Notes: a model not told the origin generated them from the sequence alone. 64,000 bases of DNA from Anthopleura xanthogrammica (GCA_964019055.1 OZ025207.1:14225357-14289356); one strand, 5' to 3'. Counted from the stretch's first letter, positions 32,635 to 45,725 are shown. Translations and numbers: made by a program.

Positions 32635-35225
32635 CATACCATAGATAATAAATGTTTGACCCAAAATATGTTGACATACAAATATTCTTCATATATCATA
32701 AACCATGGAAATCTGAATATAACATATCCTGCATTATAGAGTATTGCAATGTAAGAACTCTATAATTGAAAGAGAGTTCTTAAAATAGTTGGAAAATCCA
32801 TTTTATGTTATAGTATATGATGATTATTCTTGATTTTATTAGAAAATTATGGTATGTTTTTCTTTACAGATTTAGGTTTCATTCTACATTGTACAAGGTG
32901 CTAATAAATTCTTATATCATTATTTAAAAAAAATCAAATCAATTTATGAAATCTATTATTATGACAAGACCATTGAAGGCTTAATTATGATGCACCATGA
33001 TATTGGTGTCAATATATAAACAACACCTTCTTGAATGTATTAAGGTTATGTAAACCCAGAAAAAAATGACAGGAAGTATAACAAGGTGCTTCTGTTGGTA
33101 AACAACCTGTAAGCTGTTGCAAAAAATAAAACAATACAAAGTGTGCACTTGCAGGTGTATAAAGATGTAGTCCATACTTCAATGGACAACCAACTTGATC
33201 TGGTAGGTAATGGGTTGAAATTAAAAGTAACCCTTGTCCTAGAAAATTCTAAGAAATTTTAAAATGCTTAGTTTTTAATTTATTGGGTTGGAAAAATTGG
33301 TCTTGTAAGCACTGTAAACCTCTTTAGAATAAAAAAGGTTTGTCTTTCCCATAGAACATGTAAGCCCTTGAGCTTCAAGGTTGTAATACTTGAATTTACA
33401 GAATAAAATAACAGAAGCATAACATAAATTTGGTGACCCTGCCAGGACAGTGACTACCTCACACCCTCTGTGGAATCTAGTACTGGTCAACCTCTGTCGA
33501 GTCCAGTACAATAAATCCCAATCTTATGAAGAGAAGTTTATTTAATGGAGTAAAAGAACCAGTTAAGCAAGAGGAGAGTGGCTACAAGCTGTGATCCTAG
33601 TGTGTGACATGAGTGTGTGACGAGGTCAAAGATGCATTTTGAGAGATTGAACACATTAGCCCTTGAGATACAAGATTGTAATAGTTAAGCTAACAAAACA
33701 AAGCCTACAGTTCAAATACCAACTGTCCTCAAGCTCTATGTTCTAGTTCTGAAATATGTTTTCAACCATTCTATGTGACTCATTAGTTGCTACTAATCAA
33801 GTTTAGAGACTTAAGTCACACATAAAATAACATATGGACACAAATGTTTTTAGATGATAAGAGAGTTAACAAGATGTTAGAATGACCATACTGAAGTGTA
33901 CTGAAGTGTTAAATACTGCCATTATTTATGGTTTTGTTGTTCTCTTTTGCTTTTTTAAAGGTTATTGGAAAACAAAAATTGTAGCTAAATAGCTTTCACT
34001 ATGGTTTACACACCTTAAGCAAAGAGCTTATTAACACTTCATCATAACCTTGTGTTAATTTTCTCTGTCCAAGTCTTGGCTCTCATGGGGTGCTGACAAT
34101 TACACATTGTTTATATACATTAACATCAGGTCTAATATCCCAAGTGCAGGGAAAAAGTAAGAATTTTCCTGCAATCACTGACATCCATCGAAATGGTACT
34201 ATTGTTTTGGTCATCTTTGGCAATCTTTAGATCTTTCCTCTTGTATAAAAGGTAACTATATCTTTGAACATCTTCCATTTGAGATTATCCAGAAAATCCA
34301 TAACTTGCCAACCAAAGTGGTAGTAATAAACGTTTTATCCAAGCTGTATTCAATGTAGAATCCAACAAATCATGCTGTCAGTGCCAGTAGCATCCCTTCA
34401 AATAGTTAATAGAGCACGCCCCAGGGGTTGGTTACCCTAGCTTGTGTTGATCCCTAAAAACCAAAGGCTATTACTGGTACTTTGTTTTGGCCTTATCAAG
34501 TTTGAGCACTGATCTTTGATACAAGTCATACTTTCACACTTGTCTTGTTTTGCACTGCTTTAGAATGACGGGTTCAGTACTAATTTCTTCTGAAGTTTTG
34601 CCATCTCGTCTTGATGCTTTCCTTAAATGTTTTAATGTTCGTTTATTCCTGTCTCCTTGTGCCAAAAGCTATTGCTATTCCACCTTATTGAACAAAGTAT
34701 TGAAAGCTGAGAATAGCTTCAGGTGAGAAACTACAAATGTGCCTTCTTTCAAGACATACTTGACACATTCCTGTCTTATAGTACAATGTTCAAAAGTCAG
34801 TTGCATCATGTCCATCATGTCTGGAGGATGCTAATAAACTAGACACATTCCTGTCTTGATCCATACATTGTACCATACATCATAAGTGAGTTGCACCCCA
34901 TTTCGATGAGGTGCTCCACAATGTGATGGCTTTATATAGAATTTCTGTGCCTTTTATTAAGACTTTTCAACTGCAATTTGCATCAAGACCATCATACTTG
35001 AATTTGTTTTATATTGCATGTCTCCTTTCAGTTCTTTATACAAATCTTTTGCTTTAAAGTTTCAGTTTGAGTACACTAGCATGGTCATCTGGAGATATAT
35101 TGGGGGAATTGTTCATTTAACAGATAAAAATTTAAAATTGCATTTAAATTAAATTTAAATATAAATTGCATTCAAAATTCATAAAATACATTCAAGGATT
35201 TTACAGTAACAAGAGTGACAGTGCA
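32635..35225. other. Interval without a recognised gene
   Basis: AT-rich; no domain-bearing frame, array or foldback recognised. A CACATTCCTGTCTT word pair occurs near 34765 and 34847. Confidence 0.4.
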
Positions 35226-35520
35226 TACACTTGAACCTTGAACACTTTGAGAGTTTTTTTGACATTTTTTCATAACTATCCAATCAATGATCTCCTGAAA
35301 AACAAGGGAATCAAACATTTTTTAGGTGCCATCCAATCAAAACAAACAACAGAAAATCTTAGTTTATTTCTAATTTTCTCAGGTGAACTTAAGTTATGCA
35401 GTTTGTTGTGATTGGATGATGCCTAAATAACGTTTGATACCTTTTTCTATAGAGAGTGCTGATTGGATAGCTATGAAAAATGTCCAAAAAACCTTGAAGT
35501 GTTCATGGCCCAAGTGTGTG
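35226..35520. mobile_element. Foldback MITE, GAACACTT..GACATTTTT family (copy 1)
   Basis: The left arm (CTTGAACCTTGAACACTTTG, then TTTTTTTGACATTTTTTCATA and CTATCCAATCA) pairs with the right arm ending AAGTGTTCATGGCCCAAGTG. A second pair of inner arms (ATCCAATCA and TGATTGGAT) is visible. Related to 46287-46476. Confidence 0.8.
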
Positions 35521-36419
35521 CAATGTAAAAACTCATGAATAATTCATAAGCCTTTGGTCCAATTGTAAGACCCATACACATCATGTTCATAGACCTTTAT
35601 ACCCAATGACGTCTTCTTCATTAGCATTCAAATTTATTAGACTTTATTTGAGATAAAGGTGCCTCCAAATTTAAATGACTTACAGCCTCTTCAAGGTCAG
35701 TCTCACATATATGATCACCAATGACCCACAAAATCATGTGGACTAGCATCCCTGTTAAGATGTGGGAGTCTCATTTGAACTGATTGCACATGACACAGAC
35801 TTTAAAACTCTATCCAAGCATATAAGTCCATGTTTGTGATGTGTATGGTCACTCTAGTTCAACCAAAGGTTTATAAATTGTTTATGAGTTTTTAAGTAGT
35901 TCAAGAAACTCACAGGTCATGTTTTATCAGGTCTAACACCACCCGGATACACCTTGTGCTTTTAAACCTGATAAAACACTCCTACTTGTTTTTTAAACAC
36001 TACATATAATATCATTATTTATACCATCATCAAATCTTGTGTTATTTCATTAATTGTTTTATCTTTTTCATCAAACTGCATAAGACCATCGTATTTTCCA
36101 CTTTTTTTCACTATTATATTGCACAATCAACTGCAAATATTAGGCAAGTGGGACAACAAAGGTCCAAAAAATAAGTAACTTTTCCATTTAATGAACTTCA
36201 GCCACCATGGCATGTGTTGGCCAACATGCTAGTGAAACCTGGTAGCCCCTCAAGCTGAAATGTACATGTGTTAAACATAAAGCTACTGACAGACATGGTT
36301 GACATTGCTCCTCAGCTTCTTGAATGCTGGCTACAGGAAATGATTCTTGTAACTGGTGGCATGAAGTAAGGAATGTTTCTTTTGTTCTAGATTTTACAAA
36401 TAGAAATGTTGATCTTTGA
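35521..36419. other. Interval without a recognised gene
   Basis: No coding domain, array or foldback recognised. Confidence 0.4.
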
Positions 36420-36690
36420 CAATTTCTTTACCAGTTACTTTATCAGATTTTTCAGCAGCAGTGTTTCCAATTACTCTTCCTGTTTCTGGAAATACCATAC
36501 AGGTAGTGGGAATAGATATGGCTCTCACTGATCTCTTGGTGTAGATTTGCCAGTTAGGTTATCAGGATATACGACAGTGGTGTTCTCAGCTGCTCTTACT
36601 TCTCTTGGAAAATCCATCCAAGTGGGAATAGAAATGGTCTTTACTGATCTTTTAATATTGATTCACCAGTCAATTCATCTGATTCTCCAG
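36420..36690. repeat. Diverged ~120-bp tandem repeat
   Basis: Three units carry GATCT(T/C)T, CCAGTTA, TTATCAG or TCATCTGAT, then GGAAA(A/T)(T/A)CCAT and GTGGGAATAGA. Divergence between units is high. No coding meaning is seen. Confidence 0.6.
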
Positions 36691-36749
36691 AATTGGAGTG
36701 ACGATGGTCTTAAGTCTGTCCCTATGGTCCAAGAGGCAATGTAATAGTA

Positions 36750-38060
36750 AGAAAGTCATTAGAAGCTTTCCGGAGTACAACAGGGCAGACAGCGTAAAAG
36801 AAATGGATTTGGATCTTGATTTGCCTCCCTTAGAGCGCAATCTAGGGGTCCAATGGTGCATTGAGTCTGATTGTTTCCAGTTCAGAATCGTCCTGCGGGA
36901 CAAGTTGTGCACTTGAAGTGGAATTCTGTCCACTGTGAGCTCCACATTCAACCTTATGTGAGCTCCACATTCAACCTTATTGGATTTATCGCTCCTCTCG
37001 TTGCAGGAAAAGTCAATTCTACTGGAACTGGGTGGCCAAGCCTTGACCAGACTGGGATGATCCAATTCCTGTTGATATCAAGGCCAAGTGGGAAAGGTGG
37101 AGAATCAAGCTGATGCATCTAGAATGTGTTTCTATTCCAAGGTGCTACAAACCTAAGGATTTTGGCCACAGAAAGCAGAGCTTTATCATTTCTGGGACGC
37201 AAGCTACAGGGCTACGGCCAGTGTAGCTACTTGTGACTGGAAGACTAGCATCAGAGTGTTTACTGCTACTTCATAATGGGAAAATCAAGAGTGACACCAT
37301 TGAAACCAGTCAACATCCTGTGACTCGAACATACTGAAGCTGTGTGCTCTGTAAGAATAAGCCAACAGATACATCAGGAGCTAGAATATCCCATCGACCA
37401 AGACTACTACTGGACAGACAGTAAAGTGGTACTCGGCTATATCAGCAATGACAGCAGATCCTTCACGTGTTTCTGTTGCACAGAGTACAAGAGATACAAG
37501 ACAACACTGACAGCAGCCAATGGCAGTACATGAGCGTTGAGTCCAAGGAGGATCCTGTGGACGAGGCATCATGGGGAATGTACATATAGGCTCAAGAGCT
37601 TAAAGATTCATGATGGATTATTGGACCTGTGTTTCTATGGAAGCCATAAAGTGAGTGGCCAGATAATTGTCAAAGATAAGAAGACTGATCAAAAGATCCA
37701 AGAGGGTGACCCAGAAGTAAAGAAATCTGTTACCATGGGAACCATAAGTGCCGCTGAGTAGTCACCAAAGATGGCAACGTAAGAAGAGAGTGCAGTACTT
37801 TTCAAATTGGTTCCATACAAAGCTTGCTTCATATCAAGTGCCTCCAGGATCATGTTCACAAGAATCAGCCAAGTTATGAGAGAAAGCTAGAAGTCAGCAC
37901 CCTTAAGTGCACAGAATACACAATAATTCATGCTGTGCAATCAGATGCCTTCAAGCATGAAGTGGGCATGCTGCTCTTTCTTATAGTATATAATGCAACT
38001 CCTGATCAGTTAACTAAAGAGAACATGGGGCATGCCTACAGCCAAATGACACTATGAAGC
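36750..38060 (+). pseudogene. BEL/Pao pol remnant (RT end, RNase H, integrase start)
   Basis: Pieces in shifting frames follow BEL/Pao order: LPPLERNLGVQWCIESDCFQ (after the RT), LIGFIAPLV, an RNase H-like segment with VRISQQIHQELEYPIDQDYY and WTDSKVVLGYISNDS, then REGDPEVKKSVT-like text at about 37700. Many stops and indels interrupt it. It is a separate, older insertion from the one at 1-2.4 kb and on the opposite strand. Confidence 0.75.
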
Positions 38061-38397
38061 AAAGTTCAAAGTTCAACTTCAGTTGAAAGAGAGGAAAAAT
38101 GGAAGAGCAGCAAAAGAAATTTGTGCTGCATTACAAGCATTGTCGCATGGAAGCTGCAAAGTGATTAGAATCCAACTTTTATCCCAAATGCTATATTAAG
38201 GGTTTTTAAAAAGTTTTTAATTGTACATAATACAAATTCACACATTTTTTTAAAGGGTTTATAAACTCTTACGAAAAATCTATTTTGTAGATAAATAACG
38301 AATTATTAATTTATTAGAGTTATCCATGGAGTATGATATATATGAAGGATGTTATCTTAATGAATACATGTATGTGCCATATATTGCAGGACATCCT

Positions 38398-38446
38398 TAT
38401 CAATATTCTATTTTAGAATAGAATCTCATTCTAAAATAGATTGATA
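38398..38446. repeat. Short hairpin (TCTATTTTAGAAT arms)
   Basis: ATCAATATTCTATTTTAGAA pairs with TTCTAAAATAGATTGAT around a short loop. Confidence 0.7.
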
Positions 38447-38589
38447 TGCCAAACTTAAGAAAGAACAAATTGGAAAGCTGCTAAACAAATTAAATTTCTT
38501 GAAATTACATTTTTAGAGGAATTAAAAATCTATTTTCCAAAAATAATTTTGAAGGCTGTATGAAAGAAAGTAAGCAAGAAACAATACAT

Positions 38590-38874
38590 ATTTGCTATCA
38601 CACCTTCCACCCCATTATCATTTACCTCTATCCTGTATTGATAGAATCTAGAACTACACCAGAGGTAAGTATTTCACTGTAGACAAGTGTTAGTATATGA
38701 GAGCTGACCATAATGTGAGCAATCACTATGTGCAATACCAAGCATAGGTGAATTAAAAGTTAAGACTAAGACTCCAAATTCACAGCAGGCAATGTTACAA
38801 GCATAAAATGTCAGTATAGGTAGAGAGTGCTGTGCTGAGTGAGACAGGTGTCAAGTTGAAGAATAAGAGCTGTT
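38590..38874. repeat. Long inverted repeat, arm 2
   Basis: Reverse-complement partner of 32349-32634. On the plus strand it contains a strong donor-like CCAGAG|GTAAGTATT. Between the arms lie a MITE, a tandem repeat and the BEL/Pao remnant. Confidence 0.85.
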
Positions 38875-40969
38875 TATTGCAACAGGTAGGGAGTTGTTAC
38901 AAGTGGACTGCAGACTGTTGGTAGACTGGTTTAGTGTGTCAGTAGTGTGTTGATAGGGTATTGATGGAATGTTAGCTTGGCGCAGAGAACTCTGAAGTCT
39001 TAGTCTAAACTTTTACACTCCCATTTCCAATGAAAGCATGTTGCATCATCAACAGTGAGCAGTCCCTGTTAAGACATTTTTTCTGCAACCTCCCATAGCT
39101 GTATCACACCATGGGACTAATAGAGGCTTTGAACCATCATGTGCAAAGGATGCACAACAATAGAGTCTTTCCCCCTGGGAAACTGAGTTCTTTTCATGTC
39201 ATGTAAGTCAGATTAGACCAGATTCAATTGTTCCTGCCTCCCGTCATGCCTGCCATCACATGATGGTGCAAAGCCTCTATGCACTGACAACAAAGAAGGT
39301 TTACAATGGGATAATTTACTATTCGAACATATTCCTAAAAGACCCTTGTGAATGAATGTACTGTTACGTAAACCATTTTTGCATGGTGCTGACTTGTGAT
39401 GCATTCTTAGTGATAGTACCACAAATACAATTGTCACAATTTTACATAGAACTTGTACCACAATTACTACCAATAGGAAACTATTATCATTGTTGGTAAT
39501 AGCAAATTTCATATGGCAGTGAAAAACATGGTGCTGGACCATCCCATGATAGTAAGAGCTGTGCATGAGTATTCATGGAATGCACTTGGATTTTTTCAAG
39601 CAAGGTTTCTGGATGTCCTATTACTTTGTTGGGCCAAAATTTTCAAAGTTTTCATACACCCAAGTACACCTAGAGTGAGTCTTCAGATGCATCAAACAAA
39701 TTTCAAATCCATTTTCAGTTTTTGTGTTTATGTGTGTAAGAACGTATAAATTCTGTACTAACTGTAAACCTCACAGTTAGCGCTGCTATGATAGTGATAA
39801 CGTATGTACCATCATTTTTTACTCATATGAAATCTGCTCAATTTTAATTGCTTAATGCTCCCCAAGTACCTTTGAATGTTGTTCTCCACCATTGTTAAGT
39901 ATTTTCTGAAAAGCAGAAGATCAAATGAATAAGTATATACAAGTGCAAAGTTCTTAATAAAATATATATATGTATGCTGATGATCATTAGCTCTATGAAA
40001 TAGGTGACAATATTAATGAAGTTAATGTCAAACTTAATGAAAACACTCAGCAAGCATCCTTAAGGGTAATCTAACTAAGTATAAAACTACCAAAATTAAC
40101 TAAACTAGTATATTTGAGAACTTTGCAGTGAATAAGAAAATTGAAAAGACACTAGGATGTTATGCTGTATCCTTATAATAAGAGCTAAGTGCATCATGCT
40201 ACCTTTTTTAAATAAACAAATAAAATAATTTTTAAATCCCTTTTTTATAGTGGGAAACAAATTCAGTAACTTAATACTGGTTTCCAATTTGGCCCACTGT
40301 CACTCACATACACTACCACTACATTACATATTCTATGCACACAACTCAACTCACATGCTGACTTTAACTTTATTGTCTCAAAGCTTTTACATCAATTAAA
40401 AAAATAGAATCTGAAAATGTTTGGCAAGATTCAGAAATATGGCCATCAAAAAGGCAAGTGCCCTGATGCGAAACTGGATTTTTAACCTTATTTGGAACAT
40501 TAAGTCCTTGTCATCATCCTTGTCCGGACTTACCTTTTATGACTTCCACAGTGACAATTTCAATTTTCATCTCCAAAACATTCAACATTTCATAAATATT
40601 CAAAAGCTCCAACAAACATTTTTTTCAAAGAAAACATGAATTTTTTCAACAACTGTGAGGAGCATTTAGCAAAGAAATTCAATGAAAATTTCAATGAAAT
40701 TTTAAAATTTTGAATTCAATAATCAGCCTACATGTACAGCAGCTGTTGGACTGAAAATAAGACCAATGTAAACTTGAAAATGAAATATTGAAAATCCGAA
40801 AATTAATCAGTTACAGGTCAAAAAATTCAATATGATCCAGATTTCTATATATTTTACTGGGTTTCCCCTGATTCAACATGGCAGAAGAAACCGTAACATG
40901 GCTTATTGGAAATGCTTTGCACTCCTGTTCAAGTTATCTCTCTGTTTCCCTTTTTACATCTCCCTTTTT
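38875..40969. other. Interval without a recognised gene
   Basis: AT-rich sequence; open frames up to 117 codons carry no recognisable domain. Confidence 0.4.
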
Positions 40970-40975
40970 ACATCT

Positions 40976-41114
40976 TGATACCACTACTACCAGCATACTC
41001 TTTAAATTCTTTTTCATATTCAAATATTTTAACTCATTTGGGAGTCACCAGATAATGGAGTCAATTGGGATAACTAAAGGAATTATGCAAAGGACTCTGG
41101 TGGTAGTGGTATCA
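40976..41114. repeat. Foldback with 17-bp arms
   Basis: GATACCACTACTACCAG and CTGGTGGTAGTGGTATC form near-perfect inverted arms about 100 bp apart. Confidence 0.65.
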
Positions 41115-41639
41115 AACGGTAATAAAGGTAACCAGGAAATTCATTGTACATTTTAGCTGCATTAGACAAAACACCAGTTCTCAAACCTTAATGTTAAATA
41201 ATTCAGATATTTTGAATGCTAGTGACAAACACTGCACTTGAATTTGGATGGGAGATCAGCAAAATTATAAATTATTCCATGTCCTACTAAAAGGAAATTT
41301 CAAGGCACTGTAACCTTTTCCCAGCTGTTTGATACAACTGAGAATGTTTTTGTCTGATGCAGCCCACAATCAAAAGTATGTTGTTTCTTTTTCTCCACAT
41401 TGCAATTACTAGTTTTTACTTGTTTTCTGTGATAAGATGGGAATGTCATAAATGACTCACTTATTTTTCATAGGTTTAGAGTTGTTGTCAATTCTTCAGC
41501 TTCACTTTCCATAATGGTTGGCTCTGTGGGCATTTTTCTTTGGGTATTACTTTTCTGTGGGCATCACCACTTGATTATTACTGTATTAGCTGCTCTGAAG
41601 AGAGAAAAAAATGTAAGGAGAAATGATACACCATTTATC

Positions 41640-42060
41640 AATATAAGATTTTTATCAATAAATTTCAATTGGGGGTTAGGGGGTTTAGAAGAATGCCCCA
41701 ACAGGGAGTCCACAGCCGATGGTAGAATCAGTGATTAAAATAAGATAGATCATTTGTAAATGGCACAAGCTTGGCTTCATTTCTGGATTGGTTCAAGTCC
41801 AATCCTGAATATATTATCAGCTGCTTACATTCCTAGTGTAGAATGTAGTAACAAGGGATGAAACTTTCAGAACTTCTGCTAATATCTGTGCCCAGAGCAA
41901 AGGAAGGTGGAAGTAAAATGGGTTCGTAAAATGGATGATGTGACCGGAAGTGACTGGAGAAAGAGCATTTACTTATGATAGATTTTATTTTAATCACTGA
42001 TTCTACCAGTGGCTGTGGGCTCCCTGCCATGCCCCCTAGATTTGCAACTGATTTTTTCAC
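41640..42060. mobile_element. Foldback MITE with ~90-bp arms
   Basis: The left arm (about 41660-41765, including GGTAGAATCAGTGATTAAAA) pairs with the right arm (about 41970-42055) over GGGAG.CCACAGCC and GGGG.ATG..AGGGAG words. The interior includes GGTTCAAGTCC, a box B-like word, but no tRNA fold is completed. Confidence 0.75.
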
Positions 42061-42645
42061 TGATTACAGTGGCCTAAAATTTATACGGTAAACTGCATAA
42101 TCTTTTTAAACTGCATTATAGCAGGTTAAAATAATTCTTAGTCTGACAGGCAAATTGGCTTAATTTCTTAAACACAACGAGACGTTTTCATTATAAAACA
42201 ACTACAAAATATAAAATGAAAAAAGCAGAAAAGAGCTTAAAACAAATAATAATAATGTATTAATCAATATTTTATGCAAAAATATCCTTGAGCTTATCTA
42301 GATATGCAAATTAGCTGTAATGTTAGTTGGAAGAACACGTTTTACTTTAAAAAAACTAAAAGAATATAAGAAAGAAAGTAGAAAAGGCCTTAAAACAAAT
42401 AATAGCATGATATAATAAACGATATAATGCTTCGTAGTAGTGTTTGAACGTCTAGAACGGTGTTAGGCAAACTTTAATCTGGCACGTGCAAAGTTACATG
42501 AAGCTAGCCATGGCCAACACAAGGACAGACAAAATCCTTGTTTTTTGCTATGAAACTTTTAAAATACTTCTAAATAACTCTATAGAAGGTAAGATAAAGA
42601 ATTTTCGATAGTGTTGCTATAGATAATTGTGTGTTTTAGAGTGTC
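42061..42645. other. AT-rich interval, presumed intron
   Basis: No gene recognised; it follows the minus-strand donor at 42645. Confidence 0.35.
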
Positions 42646-42711
42646 TTACCGGGTGTACAGCGACATTTTGCCCACATTTTCACAGTTACTCATCCGCCAT
42701 GTTGTTCTTGT
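42646..42711 (-). other. Candidate first coding exon (minus strand)
   Basis: Minus strand: ACATGGCGGATGAGTAACTG (YY1-like start context), then a frame MSNCENVGKMSLYTR running into donor CACCCG|GTAAGACA. The first ATG (in ATGGCGG) is closed at once by TAA; the second ATG opens the exon. The gene is not recognised and no downstream exon was found. Confidence 0.35.
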
Positions 42712-42745
42712 TGATATGAAGACCGAAGAGCATCGTGGGTGCACG
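42700..42745. promoter_or_regulatory. YY1-like and GCATCGTGGGT motif pair
   Basis: ACATGGCGG on the minus strand (about 42696-42704) lies close to AGCATCGTGGGT (about 42730), a layout also seen near 48600 and 61130. Proposed core promoter of the minus-strand exon. Confidence 0.35.
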
Positions 42746-43560
42746 TGATCAGGAAAAACCGGAACGGCGAGAGAACACTTGAAATGTCCAACCAGAATAA
42801 AAAAATAATGGGGATTTCTTTTACAAACAACGGAAAACATTCCGAATTTAAAATAAAGGTTTTCTTAATTTGATAACAGATTAACAAAAATACTGCAAAT
42901 GTGCGGCAAAACTACGCATGAATAAATTATCTCTTTGAGTGACGTTGAAGCCACTAAAATGTTTCAAAACTCACTTCAGATTAATGATTTATTTTACGCT
43001 TCAAATTCTTCATTTCATTCTAAAATTCGATTGACATTGTGTTTCTGATACCTATCACTAATTTTTCAAAGCATTTTTGAATACTTTAACGACTAGAAAC
43101 AAGTTTTTGAGGCTTTTATGTGGAAGTCCATGAACTTTGCTCAAAATTCATGTGGTTTGAATAAATTATCTTTTCGAGTGACGTGGAAGCCACTAACATG
43201 CTGCAAAACTCACTTCAGATATGAAATAATTCTTTTTGCCCCTCTAATTCTTCGATTCATGCTAAAATCTGATACCTCTCACTAATCTTCAAAACCATTG
43301 TGGAAACCGTCAACGACAAAGAAAATAGTTTTTATGTGAGAAATGAGATCTAATTTTGTGTTGTTAGTTAGAGACATATCTGTTACTGTTGTAGCATAGC
43401 AGGCACTAGGGAGGGAAGGGGGACTGGAGGGAGGAGAGAAGAAAGAAGGACCTGCCACGCGCGATTTAAGGGGATAAAGTCACGTGAGCTGTTAGTTCAA
43501 GTTCTCCATTCCACACCCTCAAAATGTTGAGAGCTGGCTGGCTTTTTCAGTTATACAAGG
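42746..43560. other. Interval without a recognised gene
   Basis: It contains two diverged copies of GAATAAATTATCT, then GAGTGACGT(T/G)GAAGCCACTAA (about 42921 and 43160). No gene. Confidence 0.4.
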
Positions 43561-43574
43561 TCCCGCAACCATAA

Positions 43575-43975
43575 GCGAAGCAGGGAGCAAAACATGGACC
43601 AAAAAAAGGAGGGGAAAAAAGTGCGAAACATGGACAAAAACAATGAGCGAAACAAGGTGCGAAACGTGAACCAAAACAATGAGCGAAACAAGGTGCGAAA
43701 CATGGACCAAAACAATGAGCGAAACAAAGTGCGAAACATGGACCAAAACAATGAGCGAAACAAGGTGCGAAACGTGAACCAAAACAATGAGCGAAACAAG
43801 GAGCGAAACATGGACCAAAACAATGAGCGAAACAAGGTGCGAAACATGGACCAAAACAAGGAACGAAACAAGGTGCGAAACATGGACCAAAACAATGAGC
43901 GAAACAAGGTGCGAAACATGGACCAAAACAAGGAACGAAACAAGGTGCGAAACATGCATGACCAAAACAAAGTGC
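43575..43975. repeat. 36-bp minisatellite (ACATGGACCAAAACAATGAG..)
   Basis: About ten to eleven copies of a 36-bp unit built from two half-units (ATGGACCAAAACAATGAGCG, then AAACAAGGTGCGAAAC). Because 36 is divisible by three, open frames of 130-175 codons exist on both strands (plus RNMDQNNERNKV repeats; minus hydrophobic LVSLIVLVHVSH repeats). A repeat origin is sufficient explanation. Confidence 0.9.
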
Positions 43976-44969
43976 AGCCAGCTGATCTGAAATAGTGACG
44001 TAATGATGCTGTTAGGGCAAAAATGAGGTGTCACGAAGCCTGCCAAAATTGAAAAGTTATATTTCAGATGAATTTAGATTTTCAGGAGAGGTTGTTCATA
44101 TTTTGTATACATTTATTATAATCAGGGGATAATAATTTTCCCCTGCTACAATCTTTCTTGATTGGGAAAAATAAGATAAAGAAATAACCGTTTCCCGAGT
44201 CGCTGGACGACAAAGGGTGATACCTCAGTTTTGAAAAAATTATTCATTGGCTAACAATTTTTTTTAGATCAGCTGGAGAAAAGAACAAAACACATTTTTC
44301 AGTGACACCCCCTCCTCCCTTCCAAAAAACAACCCTAAAGACCTGAATCAGACACTTGTATCGAAAAATACCAGAAAGATTAAAAAAAAGTTTTGTTAAC
44401 GGAGAAAATAGCTTCCCCCTACCACCCCCCGCCCGCGCCAAATTCCATAGCATTTTCCTTCATTAGGTACCAATCCACCTCGACTCAGTGATAGATTTTT
44501 GACATCAAAATGGCAGCTGACAAGCTTCACATGCACAGGCATCATATTCAACATGGTCGCGTCCTTGCTAACGAAACATTTCACGGAAGTGACACTGTTA
44601 GATCGATTCAAGGTTTGTAACTCGACTTAGGAGTTCAGTTTCGTGCCAAAATTTGAATGAATATAAGCTTATATCAGATGAAAGATGAAGAAAACGGAAG
44701 TGAAGTGGAAACACGAATTGAATTTTTTTCTTTTTATTCTTAACGTGAAAATGGCTTGTAAAAATTATTACTTTTAGTACAGAATTCCAAATTATCTATT
44801 TTTCTTCGAATCAAGTGGGAATGATTAAGCGACCCTTCAGCATGGGAACCCAAGAGATATTTTAAAGAGCTCATTACCAGTAAAAAATACTGTATGATGA
44901 CAGCATGGATGTAAATGATTTAGATGCACCTAACACATGTAGTAAGGTTTTTCAACATTTCAAGGTTTT

Positions 44970-45057
44970 TTGTCAAAGTGTTGTATGATGATAGTATGGG
45001 TATGGCAGACTTCTATGCATCTAATGATGTAGCCATTATCTACCTGACTACCACAGG
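44970..45057 (+). repeat. Partial duplicate of FAAP24-like exon 2
   Basis: 44973-45052 repeats 45097-45176 almost exactly (one clear difference, GGCAGAC versus GACAGAC) but stops at CCTGACT, before the GAAGCAGATTTG segment and donor. No in-phase acceptor is seen, so it is a pseudo-exon. Confidence 0.85.
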
Positions 45058-45359
45058 AAGCCCATCTGGTATTATTGTTTTGTGTTTCAGAACAACATGT
45101 CAAAGTGTTGTATGATGATAGTATGGGTATGACAGACTTCTATGCATCTAATGATGTAGCCATTATCTACCTGACTGAAGCAGATTTGATAGGTGGACTA
45201 GATTATAAAGCAAAATACCTCAAGATATTGAAGGTAAATGTTTTGTTTTCCTATTAAATGTAGTACTAGAAAATATCCCTGCACTGGCCTCCTCGGGTTG
45301 ACCATTACTTACACAATTATCTGTGTTTGGAAAATCTCTGCTGTTTCCAGTTATAACCA

Positions 45360-45725
45360 TAAACCTACAGACAACCTACAGCTGTACTGATACCCTACCA
45401 GTAACCTACTGACAACCTACAGATACCCTACTGACAACCTACTGACAACCTACTGATACCCTACTAACACCCTACTGATAACCTACTAACACCCCACTGA
45501 CAACCTACTAACACCCTACTGACAACCTACCAACAACCTACAGATACCCTACTGACAACCTACTGATAACCTACTGACAACCTACTGATACCCTACTGAA
45601 AACCTACTAACACCCCACTGACAACCTAGTAACACACCACTGACAACCTACTAACACCCCACTGATACCCTACTGACACCCTACTGAAAACTTACCAACA
45701 ATCTACTGACAACCTACTGACACCC
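45360..45725. repeat. 11-bp minisatellite (CCTACTGACAA)
   Basis: About 33 copies of CCTACTGA(C/T)A(A/C) with minor variants. It lies in the intron after FAAP24-like exon 2. Confidence 0.9.

Noticed and set aside
41775..41800. tRNA-like T-arm (ATTGGTTCAAGTCCAAT)
   Set aside because: No matching acceptor, D or anticodon stems in the 50 bases upstream; it lies inside a foldback element.
43519..44046. 175-codon minus-strand hydrophobic repeat protein
   Set aside because: Explained by the 36-bp minisatellite, where all frames without a stop in one unit stay open.
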